DNA of 30,735 nucleotides from a virus: positions 1 through 30,735 of the IMG/VR virus record IMGVR_UViG_3300042465_002487; one strand, written 5' to 3'. Numbering within the stretch: the first letter of the stretch is position 1; every line of letters starts with the position of its first letter. Under the pieces are notes generated by a model that saw only the letters and a list, made by a program, of their open reading frames with translations, did no database searches and was not told the DNA's origin. The position numbers were made by a program, and so were the translations under genes. This document shows positions 21,893 to 28,256 of the stretch, piece by piece.

Positions 21893-22041
21893 TTGAATAT
21901 TTACAACTTACAGATGAACAAGTACTCCAGATAGTACAGGAGTGGAACAAAGACCAACCTATAGTATTTAAGTGTGGTGAAATGACAGTTGATGACTACG
22001 TTGAAATGGAACTGGATGTAATTAGATTGTGTAATTTATGA
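21889..22041 (+). CDS. Small acidic hypothetical protein (50 aa)
   Basis: An acidic helical protein (MIEYLQLTDEQVLQIVQEWN, then FKCGEMTVDDYVEME). It has 4-bp overlaps at both ends and no recognised domain. It is the last confidently placed gene before the sigma-like gene's promoter. Confidence 0.5.
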   Translation: MIEYLQLTDEQVLQIVQEWNKDQPIVFKCGEMTVDDYVEMELDVIRLCNL

Positions 22042-22151
22042 GCAAAGTAGAATTATTCCAAGTTATACATTCAAAAATATATTACAATTATCATTGCATT
22101 GAATATAAAAATTATATCTTTGCAATAAGTAACTTATATTGCATGAATTAA
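22038..22151 (+). CDS. Possible 37-aa open frame across the sigma-gene promoter
   Basis: An ATG overlapping the previous stop begins a 37-codon frame (MSKVELFQVIHSKIYYNYHC...) ending in TAA at 22149-22151, one base into the ATG of the sigma-like gene. The coupling pattern suggests translation, but the frame runs through a good promoter (22094-22122) and its composition is AT-driven. I list it only as possible. Confidence 0.25.
   Translation: MSKVELFQVIHSKIYYNYHCIEYKNYIFAISNLYCMN
22094..22122 (+). promoter_or_regulatory. Bacteroidota-type promoter for the sigma-like gene
   Basis: TTG at 22094-22096, an 18-bp spacer and TATCTTTG at 22115-22122. Transcription would start near 22129, about 22 bp before the ATG at 22151. 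It would let host polymerase make the regulator that precedes the packaging and structural genes. Confidence 0.75.
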
Positions 22152-22663
22152 TGAGTAAAAAAGTCCTTGAAATATTAAGTGAGAATCATAAGGAATGGTG
22201 TACAGTTGTGCGTTCATTTGGAGAGGTTGACAATTACGAGGACATTGTGCAAGATATGTATATTCGTGTTAGTGGTTACGAAATAGAAACGAGTAAATTA
22301 ACAAAACCTTATGTTTGGATGATACTTAGGAATATGTATTATGCACAACAAAATAAGAAGAATAAAAACATAGAAATTAGATTAGGGAAAGACCACGAGA
22401 TGGCGCAAGTTGAAAGCTGCAGTTCTCATGGTCTTTTTTTGTTTTTAGAAAAGTATCAAAGTGAATTAGAATCATGGCATTGGTATAGTCGTACAATATA
22501 CGAGTATTCAATTACATCGAGTGCTAGAAAGATTGCAAGAGAAAGCGGAGTATCTTTGAGGTCAATATGCTACGAAATAAACAAGTGTAAAAAAAGATTG
22601 AAAGAAGTACTAAGCGAAGATTACGAGGATTATTTAAATGGGGATGTAGAATTAATAAAATAA
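22151..22663 (+). CDS. Sigma-70-like transcription factor, late-gene regulator candidate
   Basis: A 170-residue protein taken from the ATG at 22151. A TTG at 22139 is an alternative. Region-2-like residues include NYEDIVQDMYIRV and KPYVWMILRNMYYAQQNK (polymerase contact and -10 recognition). Region-4-like residues near the end are SARKIARESGVSLRSICYEI followed by NKCKKRLKEVL, a helix-turn-helix for promoter binding. Length and two-domain layout fit ECF-type sigma factors. It sits immediately upstream of the terminase and structural run, so control of late transcription is likely. The inter-domain stretch has a CSSHGLFLFLEKYQSEL linker. Confidence 0.65.
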   Translation: MSKKVLEILSENHKEWCTVVRSFGEVDNYEDIVQDMYIRVSGYEIETSKLTKPYVWMILRNMYYAQQNKKNKNIEIRLGKDHEMAQVESCSSHGLFLFLEKYQSELESWHWYSRTIYEYSITSSARKIARESGVSLRSICYEINKCKKRLKEVLSEDYEDYLNGDVELIK

Positions 22664-22665
22664 AG

Positions 22666-23064
22666 ATGTGTAAATTAAATAATATAAAGGACAAAGTTTT
22701 TACTCTTTACCATATTCAAGATGAAAATTATATTGGAATTACTACAAACTTGCATAAAAGATTATTAAAACATAAAAGTAAAAGTAATTTTAATATAAAT
22801 AATACTATTGTTTTACATACTTTTACAAATTTAGATACTGCATTAAGTTTTGAATTAGCTTATCAAAAATTATTTAAATGCTCAAAAGGTGTAAGAAATC
22901 AAGATGGTAAAAAAAATCCTTCAGCTAAGGAAGTATTATGTTTAAAACATGGTGTATTTTACGATACAATAAAAGAAGCGTGCGAATCATTGAATTATAA
23001 TTACTCTTCAGTTAGAAGAGAAATAAAAAATGTAAATAATAAATTTTTATTAATCAAAGTTTAA
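22666..23064 (+). CDS. GIY-YIG homing endonuclease with NUMOD1-like tail
   Basis: A 132-residue protein. The N-terminal nuclease has a relaxed GIY motif (TLYHI, Tyr15), YIG at 22-24, TTNLHKRLLKHK with Arg32, and ALSFELAYQKLF with Glu63, the catalytic set of GIY-YIG enzymes. The C-terminal part (GVFYDTIKEACESLNYNYSS then VRREI) matches NUMOD1-like DNA-binding modules. It starts 2 bp after the sigma-like gene and is visibly more AT-rich than its neighbours. It is a free-standing mobile endonuclease, with no intron boundary visible. Confidence 0.8.
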   Translation: MCKLNNIKDKVFTLYHIQDENYIGITTNLHKRLLKHKSKSNFNINNTIVLHTFTNLDTALSFELAYQKLFKCSKGVRNQDGKKNPSAKEVLCLKHGVFYDTIKEACESLNYNYSSVRREIKNVNNKFLLIKV

Positions 23065-23069
23065 GTAAA

Positions 23070-23432
23070 ATGGCAAAGAAAAAAGTAAGTGAAGGATTAG
23101 GAGATAGCGTAGAGAAAGTTTTTAAAGCTACGGGTATTGATAAAATAGCTAAATTTGTTTTAGGTGAAGATTGTAATTGCGAAGAGCGAAAAGAAAAACT
23201 AAACGCATTATTTCCATACGGTAGAAAAAAAGCAGAATGTTTGACAGAAAACGAGTATGAGATATTACACGGTTTTTTCAGTGAAGTTAGAGAGCAAATA
23301 AGTCCAATTGAACAACAGGCATTATTGAGAATAAACAACAGAGCATTTAACGATACACAAGAGCCAACAAACTGCGATTCATGTTGGAGAGATATAGTAG
23401 CAAATTTAAGAAAATTGTATGAAACTTATTAA
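23070..23432 (+). CDS. Conserved Cys-containing phage protein (120 aa)
   Basis: Opens with KKVSEGLGDSVEKVFKATGI, then FVLGEDCNCEERKEKLNALF and, near the end, TNCDSCWRDIVANL. I recall the same pattern upstream of terminase genes in Bacteroidota phages. The four cysteines in two pairs could form a zinc site. It may be a packaging or terminase accessory, but that is inferred from position. It overlaps the lipoprotein gene by 14 bp. Confidence 0.7.
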   Translation: MAKKKVSEGLGDSVEKVFKATGIDKIAKFVLGEDCNCEERKEKLNALFPYGRKKAECLTENEYEILHGFFSEVREQISPIEQQALLRINNRAFNDTQEPTNCDSCWRDIVANLRKLYETY

Positions 23433-23664
23433 ATACATATTACTGCTTACATTATTTGTAGGTTGTAAAAAAGAAAATCCACAGCCAAAGGTAGAAGAGG
23501 TTTGTAATTGTGGTTTAGTTCAATCAGATGACGTTAACGATTACTCGGTAGTGATTAAAAACAGTTGCTCTGGTAACAATAAGAAGTTTTACTTACAACA
23601 AGGTGATTGGATGAACGCTTATGTAGGTAGTAATTACTGTATAACAAACGTTACAAGTTGGTAA
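23419..23664 (+). CDS. Small phage-encoded lipoprotein
   Basis: An 81-residue protein with a lipoprotein signal peptide: MKLIKYILLLTLFVGC, with lipobox LFVGC and lipidated Cys16. The mature part has four further cysteines (CNC, SC, NYC), probably disulfide-bonded in the periplasm. Phage lipoproteins commonly act in superinfection exclusion or as outer-membrane spanins. No spanin partner is adjacent, so exclusion is the better guess, though unproven. It lies before the terminase genes and not in the lysis cassette. Confidence 0.75.
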   Translation: MKLIKYILLLTLFVGCKKENPQPKVEEVCNCGLVQSDDVNDYSVVIKNSCSGNNKKFYLQQGDWMNAYVGSNYCITNVTSW

Positions 23665-23686
23665 TCGTTTAAACAAAACAAAAACA

Positions 23687-23974
23687 ATGGCTGGAAAAGG
23701 TGGAGCTATACCTGGTAACGGTAGGAAGTCAAAAGACGAAGAGAAAAGAATTAGAGATTTAACAAGTCCTTATGCACCAGGAGCGATTGAATGTGTTGTA
23801 CGTATTATGTGTGACGATAATGCAAAGGGTGGGGATAGGATAGCAGCAGCAAAATTAATACTTGCTTATGCTTATGGCAATCCAACAAATCATGTAGACC
23901 ATTCGACTATGGGAGAAAAGTTGCAGAACATTATTAATTTAGGAGTAGGAGTTAATCCAGAAGAAAACAAATAA
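23687..23974 (+). CDS. Terminase small subunit candidate
   Basis: A 95-residue protein with GGAIPGNGRKSKDEEKRIRD at the start (a basic loop typical of small terminases), then TSPYAPGAIECVVRIM and GGDRIAAAKLILAYAYGNPT. The last element is the recurrent helix followed by YG.P that is seen in small terminases with a helix-turn-helix. It would bind the packaging site and load the large subunit. It lies 170 bp before the large terminase gene. Confidence 0.7.
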   Translation: MAGKGGAIPGNGRKSKDEEKRIRDLTSPYAPGAIECVVRIMCDDNAKGGDRIAAAKLILAYAYGNPTNHVDHSTMGEKLQNIINLGVGVNPEENK

Positions 23975-23975
23975 G

Positions 23976-24149
23976 ATGGAAGTTACACAAACGGAAGTAA
24001 TGATTATTACAGCGCAAATATCCTTTTTAAAATGGGTAGGTTTAAATCGTTTTAGGATGCTTAAAGATGGTAGTTGGAAGTCTAGTAAGTTAGATAAAAA
24101 AGCGATGGGTACGGATGAACTTTTGATAATGTATTTGGAGCAAATTTGA
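23976..24149 (+). CDS. Hypothetical protein between terminase genes (57 aa)
   Basis: A short protein starting MEVTQTEVMIITAQISFLKW and containing RFRMLKDGSWKSSKLDKKAM. It sits between the terminase subunit genes and overlaps the large subunit start by 4 bp (TTGA). Not recognised. It may be a packaging accessory. Confidence 0.6.
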   Translation: MEVTQTEVMIITAQISFLKWVGLNRFRMLKDGSWKSSKLDKKAMGTDELLIMYLEQI

Positions 24150-25447
24150 AACTTTTAATTAAGCAGGAACACGCAACGTATTATCTAAATGATAGTAGTA
24201 CGAGCGAGATACTTTACGGAGGAGCTGCAGGAGGTGGTAAATCCGCTTTTGGTTGTTTGTGGTTAATTTCAATGTGCCAAAAATATCCATCCACTAGATG
24301 GTTAATGGGTAGGGCAAAACTAAAGACGTTAAAAGAAACAACTTTAAACACATTCTTTGAATTAAGCAGTAAGTTAGGTTTGTCAGATGAGTACAACTAT
24401 AACGCTCAATCGAATATAATAACTTTTACAAATGGAAGTGAAATAGTTTTAAAAGATTTATTTTTGTACCCATCAGATCCAAATTATGATAGTTTAGGTT
24501 CTTTAGAGATAACAGGAGCTTTTATAGATGAGTGTAACCAAGTTGTGTACAAAGCATGGCAGATTGTAAAATCTAGGATAAGATACAAGTTAAACGAATT
24601 TAATTTAATCCCTAAGATTTTAGGAACGTGTAATCCCGCAAAGAATTGGACATACAAAGAATTTTACAGTCCACATAAGACAAATACACTACTACCTTAC
24701 AGAAAATTTATACAAGCACTACCAAGTGACAATCCACACTTACCAAAAAGTTATCTTGAAAGTTTACTACAATTAGATAAGAACTCTAAACAAAGGTTGT
24801 ACTATGGTAATTGGGAGTATGACGATGACCCGAGTACATTAATAGACCAAGATTCAATACAAGATTATTTTAACGGTAACCATGTAAAAGGTGAAGGACT
24901 TAAATACATGACTATTGATGTTGCGAGAATGGGGAAAGATAAAACCGTTATCCGTGTTTGGCATGGTTGGTTAGTGATTGATAGGTTCGAGATTGCAAAG
25001 AGTGGATTAGATGAAGTTGTAAATAAGATATACGACCTACAAAGAAAACATGGAGTAAGTGCGAGTAATACCATAGCAGATGAGGATGGTGTTGGAGGGG
25101 GTTTAATTGACTTCACAAGACCAAAGATAAATGGATTCGTAAATAACAGCAAAGCATTAAACAATGAAAACTACGACAATCTAAAAAGCCAATGTTCAAT
25201 CTTAATGGCTAAAAAAATAATGCTTAGAGAAGTTGGCGAGGTTTGCAATGATGGAAGTGTTCGAGATATTACGAGCGAAGAGATGGAACAAATTAAGATG
25301 AAAGACATTGATAAAGATGGTAGGTTGTCTATTATTCCAAAGGATAAGATTAAAGAAATGATAGGACGTTCACCCGATGAATGGGATAGTATAATGATGA
25401 GATATTGGTTTGAAGTTAAACCTCGTGGAAATTACGGTATAAAATAG
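24146..25447 (+). CDS. terL: Terminase large subunit
   Basis: A 433-residue packaging motor. The ATPase half has Walker A GGAAGGGKS (25-33) and Walker B ITGAFIDE (122-129, with Asp128 and Glu129). The nuclease half has TIDVARMGKDKTVI with the first catalytic Asp (about 255), ADEDGVGGG (about 310) and DEWDSIMMRY near the C-terminus. The start is TTG at 24146, overlapping the upstream TGA. No ATG lies before Walker A in this frame, so the TTG start is required. The closed circle with no fixed terminal repeat is compatible with headful packaging, but the sequence alone does not prove it. Confidence 0.92.
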   Translation: MKLLIKQEHATYYLNDSSTSEILYGGAAGGGKSAFGCLWLISMCQKYPSTRWLMGRAKLKTLKETTLNTFFELSSKLGLSDEYNYNAQSNIITFTNGSEIVLKDLFLYPSDPNYDSLGSLEITGAFIDECNQVVYKAWQIVKSRIRYKLNEFNLIPKILGTCNPAKNWTYKEFYSPHKTNTLLPYRKFIQALPSDNPHLPKSYLESLLQLDKNSKQRLYYGNWEYDDDPSTLIDQDSIQDYFNGNHVKGEGLKYMTIDVARMGKDKTVIRVWHGWLVIDRFEIAKSGLDEVVNKIYDLQRKHGVSASNTIADEDGVGGGLIDFTRPKINGFVNNSKALNNENYDNLKSQCSILMAKKIMLREVGEVCNDGSVRDITSEEMEQIKMKDIDKDGRLSIIPKDKIKEMIGRSPDEWDSIMMRYWFEVKPRGNYGIK

Positions 25448-25479
25448 CAACAAAAAGAACATAATTTAATTATAATAGT

Positions 25480-26172
25480 ATGAAGATTGACATAACAATT
25501 CCAAGCGGTGCGCACGAAATGCCTTTACACATTTACCAAACTTTTGTTGAGGTAGTGGAAGAGAAAGGTAGCGATGCACATATCGACTTTGAAGCAGAAC
25601 AAATGATTGAGTTGTTTTGCGGTATTAGTCAAGACAAGATTAAGTTAATGACGTTGGATTCATTCAATAGTCTTAAACAACATTTTATAACTATCCTACA
25701 AAAGAAATTACCAATACAAAAAGAATTTACTTTAAACGGTATTAAATTTGGCATGATTCCAGACCTTGAGAATATAAGTTATGGTGAGTATATCGATTTA
25801 GAGGAGAATATTAAGCATTGGTCAACTATGCACAAAGCAATGGCGGTACTTTACAGACCAATTGTAGAAACAAAGAAAGATAAATACTTAATTGAATCAT
25901 ACGAAGGTAGCGCAAATTATAGCGAAGTGATGAGATACGCGCCATTATCTATTGCATTAAGTAGCACGGTTTTTTTTTGGGATTTAGGGAGGGAATTATT
26001 ACTCGCTACGATAGCCTTTTTGGAGATGGAGATGAAGAAACTAGCGAAGACTTCTCGATGGAGGGACAGTTCAGCAGAAAGTGGGGATGGTATCAAAGCA
26101 TCTATACTATTGCTCAAGGACGACTTGAAAGATTTGATGCCGTTACCCGTCTTTCCTTACATGAATGTTTAA
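25480..26172 (+). CDS. Tail assembly chaperone, unshifted form (gpG-like)
   Basis: A 230-residue protein. Residues 1-165 form the common domain (MKIDITIPSGAHEMPLHIYQ ... FTLNGIKFGMIPDLENISYG). The C-terminal part beyond the T-run (FFWDLGRELLLATIAFLEME) ends with GDGIKASILLLKDDLKDLMP, which itself resembles known chaperone tails of Bacteroidota phages, so both frames appear real. The unshifted product should predominate. It binds the tape measure during tail assembly. Confidence 0.72.
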   Translation: MKIDITIPSGAHEMPLHIYQTFVEVVEEKGSDAHIDFEAEQMIELFCGISQDKIKLMTLDSFNSLKQHFITILQKKLPIQKEFTLNGIKFGMIPDLENISYGEYIDLEENIKHWSTMHKAMAVLYRPIVETKKDKYLIESYEGSANYSEVMRYAPLSIALSSTVFFWDLGRELLLATIAFLEMEMKKLAKTSRWRDSSAESGDGIKASILLLKDDLKDLMPLPVFPYMNV

Positions 26173-26240
26173 CATATTTATCATTTGAGAAAGACAAAAA
26201 TAGAGTTGAAGTAGCACAAATTAACAAAGCAAATAAATGA
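25480..26240 (+). CDS. Tail assembly chaperone, -1 frameshift fusion (gpGT-like)
   Basis: Same start as the gpG-like form, then a -1 shift at the run of nine T (25970-25978). In the unshifted frame the codons are GTT TTT TTT TGG. After slippage on T TTT TTT the ribosome continues with TTG GGA TTT AGG and an 87-codon extension. The product is 253 residues. The new C-terminus has GQFSRKWGWYQSIYTIAQGR and FDAVTRLSLHECLTYLSFEK, the pattern I recall for the T part of the chaperone. The extension lacks a good start of its own, which argues that it is made only by frameshift. The arrangement matches lambda G/GT. Confidence 0.75.
25970..25978 (+). promoter_or_regulatory. -1 ribosomal frameshift site
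   Basis: A run of nine T read as GTT TTT TTT TGG contains the slippery heptamer T TTT TTT in the right phase (25971-25977). Slippage by -1 links the two chaperone frames and both open frames overlap here by almost 200 bp. A GGGAGGG stretch lies about 12 bp downstream, but I did not identify a stimulatory stem. Confidence 0.7.
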
Positions 26241-26689
26241 AGTCATTTTATTACGTAATTGATAAGTTAAAAACAGAACTGTTAACGATACCATTTGTTA
26301 ATACGGTTACAGAGGGTGCAATTAATGATGTTGATTTGGCTAAGCAAACTATTTATCCACTTAGTCACATCATGGTAAATTCAGCACGTTTAACGAGCAA
26401 CACAATTGTTTTTAACGTATCTATACTTTCAATGGATATAGTCGATTACAGCAAAGAATTAACCACTGATATATTTATAGGTAACGACAACACTCAGGAT
26501 ATTCTAAATGAACAATTGATTGTACAAGCTAGGTTAATTAAAAGCATTTCAACGGGTGATTTATCAGAATATTTAGAGCTGTTAGGCGAAGCAACTAGCG
26601 AACCTTTTAGTGATAGATTTGAGCATACACTTGCAGGATGGACGTTGACATTTGATGTTGTTATACCTAACGAGATGAGCGTATGTTAG
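26237..26689 (+). CDS. Tail completion/terminator-like protein
   Basis: A 150-residue protein resembling a family I recall in Bacteroidota siphophages beside the chaperone. MKSFYYVIDKLKTELLTIPF opens it, then DLAKQTIYPLSHIMVNSARL, then TDIFIGNDNTQDILNEQL, and it ends with PFSDRFEHTLAGWTLTFDVV. The pattern and size match proteins that cap the tail tube. It overlaps the frameshift extension by 4 bp (ATGA) and the next gene by 7 bp. The functional label is inferred from size and position. Confidence 0.65.
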   Translation: MKSFYYVIDKLKTELLTIPFVNTVTEGAINDVDLAKQTIYPLSHIMVNSARLTSNTIVFNVSILSMDIVDYSKELTTDIFIGNDNTQDILNEQLIVQARLIKSISTGDLSEYLELLGEATSEPFSDRFEHTLAGWTLTFDVVIPNEMSVC

Positions 26690-27201
26690 AAAAGGAAAAC
26701 TTACAAAAGGCATTGGATAGATTTAAGAATCATGTAATAAAAGAATCAAAATCTAATTTAACAAAGCTAAAAAAGAATAGTTCTAAGAAACTTTACAACA
26801 GTATCAAAGGCACTGTAAAGGTAAATGAAAACTCTTTTGAGATGGATTTTACTATGGAAGATTACGGACAATTTCAAGATAAAGGAGTAAGCGGTAAAAT
26901 TACTAAATATCCAAACACTCCGTACAATTATAAATCTAAGATGCCACCACCAAGCGCATTGGATAAATGGATAGTTAGAAAAGGAATAGCACCGAGAAAT
27001 GACAAAGGACAATTGATTAGTAGAAAATCTATTCAGTTCTTAATCGCTCGTAAAATATTTTTGCACGGTATTAAACCGACTTTATTTTTTACAAAACCTT
27101 TTGAAAAAGCATACAAAAATCTACCGAATGAATTAGTAAAAGAGTTTGGTTTGGACGTAGATAATCTATTCAATTTTTCAATTAAACAACCAACAAAATA
27201 A
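26683..27201 (+). CDS. HK97 gp10-like head-tail joining protein
   Basis: A 172-residue protein. The middle has EDYGQFQDKGVSGKITKYPN, then PPPSALDKWIVRKGIAPRND and IQFLIARKIFLHGIKPTLFF followed by KPF, the pattern of HK97 gp10-like neck and tail-completion proteins. The N-terminal half is helical and basic (NHVIKESKSNLTKLKKNSSK). It shares one base with the next gene. It probably acts at the head-tail junction. Confidence 0.7.
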   Translation: MLEKENLQKALDRFKNHVIKESKSNLTKLKKNSSKKLYNSIKGTVKVNENSFEMDFTMEDYGQFQDKGVSGKITKYPNTPYNYKSKMPPPSALDKWIVRKGIAPRNDKGQLISRKSIQFLIARKIFLHGIKPTLFFTKPFEKAYKNLPNELVKEFGLDVDNLFNFSIKQPTK

Positions 27202-28256
27202 TGGCTAATATATTCGCACGAAGTCCTTTTATTATTTCAGTAAATGAAGCGTTACAAACGTCTAGTAAGATTGAGGTTTTTTTATGGAATGGTAGTGGTT
27301 CAGCACCAACATCACCAACATACACGATTAGTAAAGCAATACCAAGCAGCACTAATTTAAACTGTTTATACAACATATCTAACTACATTCGAGAATACAT
27401 ATCGTTTAACCAATTAATTATTAATTACGATACTGTAAATCCAAACACAAGCACTTCTCAATGGTGCAATGTTAGAGTAAAGAGATACAAAAATACATCT
27501 ACTTTATTAGATACCACAGATTACAAAGCATTTGATGGTTACGCTTTTTATTCAGATGGTGCAAATTATGATGTAAGCAAATACTTATTAGCAGAGGGTA
27601 CATATTACTACCATTACGATAGTGCCACAACAATAGACTTATTAAGAACTGGAACAGTTACAGTAGATTGGACAGCAGGATACAAGGTGAGATATACAAA
27701 CTTAGTTACGGCTGCGGTTGATACTTACACAATAGCTAGTGCAGGAGTATACGACTTATTTAGAGTGAATCAAACTTATTGGAGTGCAGGAAATAAACTA
27801 GAGATTTTAACGGGTGCAAATGCAGTTGTAAGAACTTACTATTTTAGACCTATTACAGAATGCAAATACACACCCGTAACAATTGATTTTGTAAATAGAT
27901 TTGGAGCGTGGCAACGTGAATTTTTCTTTAAGGCAACACAAAAGAATTTTAACGTAGAATCGAAAGATTATAATCTACTACAAACAAATATTACTTCATA
28001 CAATCAAAAACAAGGACAAACAAAACGTTTCAATGTCAATGGACGTGAAACAGATGTTTATAATAGTGGATGGGTTGACGAATCATTTAAAAATACCATC
28101 AAAGAAATTATGCTATCTGAAAAGATATTGGTTGCAGGAACTGTTAGAACATTGGCAACTAAATCAATGAAGATGCAAACGAGTTTAAATGATAATAATA
28201 TTAATTACACGTTGGAGTTCACAGATGCTTTCGACACAATGAGTAATGTTTTATGA
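27201..28256 (+). CDS. Distal tail structural protein (351 aa)
   Basis: A beta-rich protein that begins MANIFARSPFIISVNEALQT and has a conserved C-terminal part with CKYTPVTIDFVNRFGAWQRE followed by FFFKATQKNFNVESKDY. I recall this architecture from Bacteroidota phage and prophage tail operons where it is annotated as a structural protein. It may be the distal-tail (Dit-like) component, since it lies before the largest tail protein. It overlaps that gene by 4 bp. No enzymatic motif is visible. Confidence 0.65.
   Translation: MANIFARSPFIISVNEALQTSSKIEVFLWNGSGSAPTSPTYTISKAIPSSTNLNCLYNISNYIREYISFNQLIINYDTVNPNTSTSQWCNVRVKRYKNTSTLLDTTDYKAFDGYAFYSDGANYDVSKYLLAEGTYYYHYDSATTIDLLRTGTVTVDWTAGYKVRYTNLVTAAVDTYTIASAGVYDLFRVNQTYWSAGNKLEILTGANAVVRTYYFRPITECKYTPVTIDFVNRFGAWQREFFFKATQKNFNVESKDYNLLQTNITSYNQKQGQTKRFNVNGRETDVYNSGWVDESFKNTIKEIMLSEKILVAGTVRTLATKSMKMQTSLNDNNINYTLEFTDAFDTMSNVL

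Noticed and set aside
25977-26240. Independent 87-aa gene starting at TTG 25977
   Set aside because: Its start lies in the T-run with no leader of its own, and the phase of the slippery heptamer explains it as the -1 extension of the chaperone.
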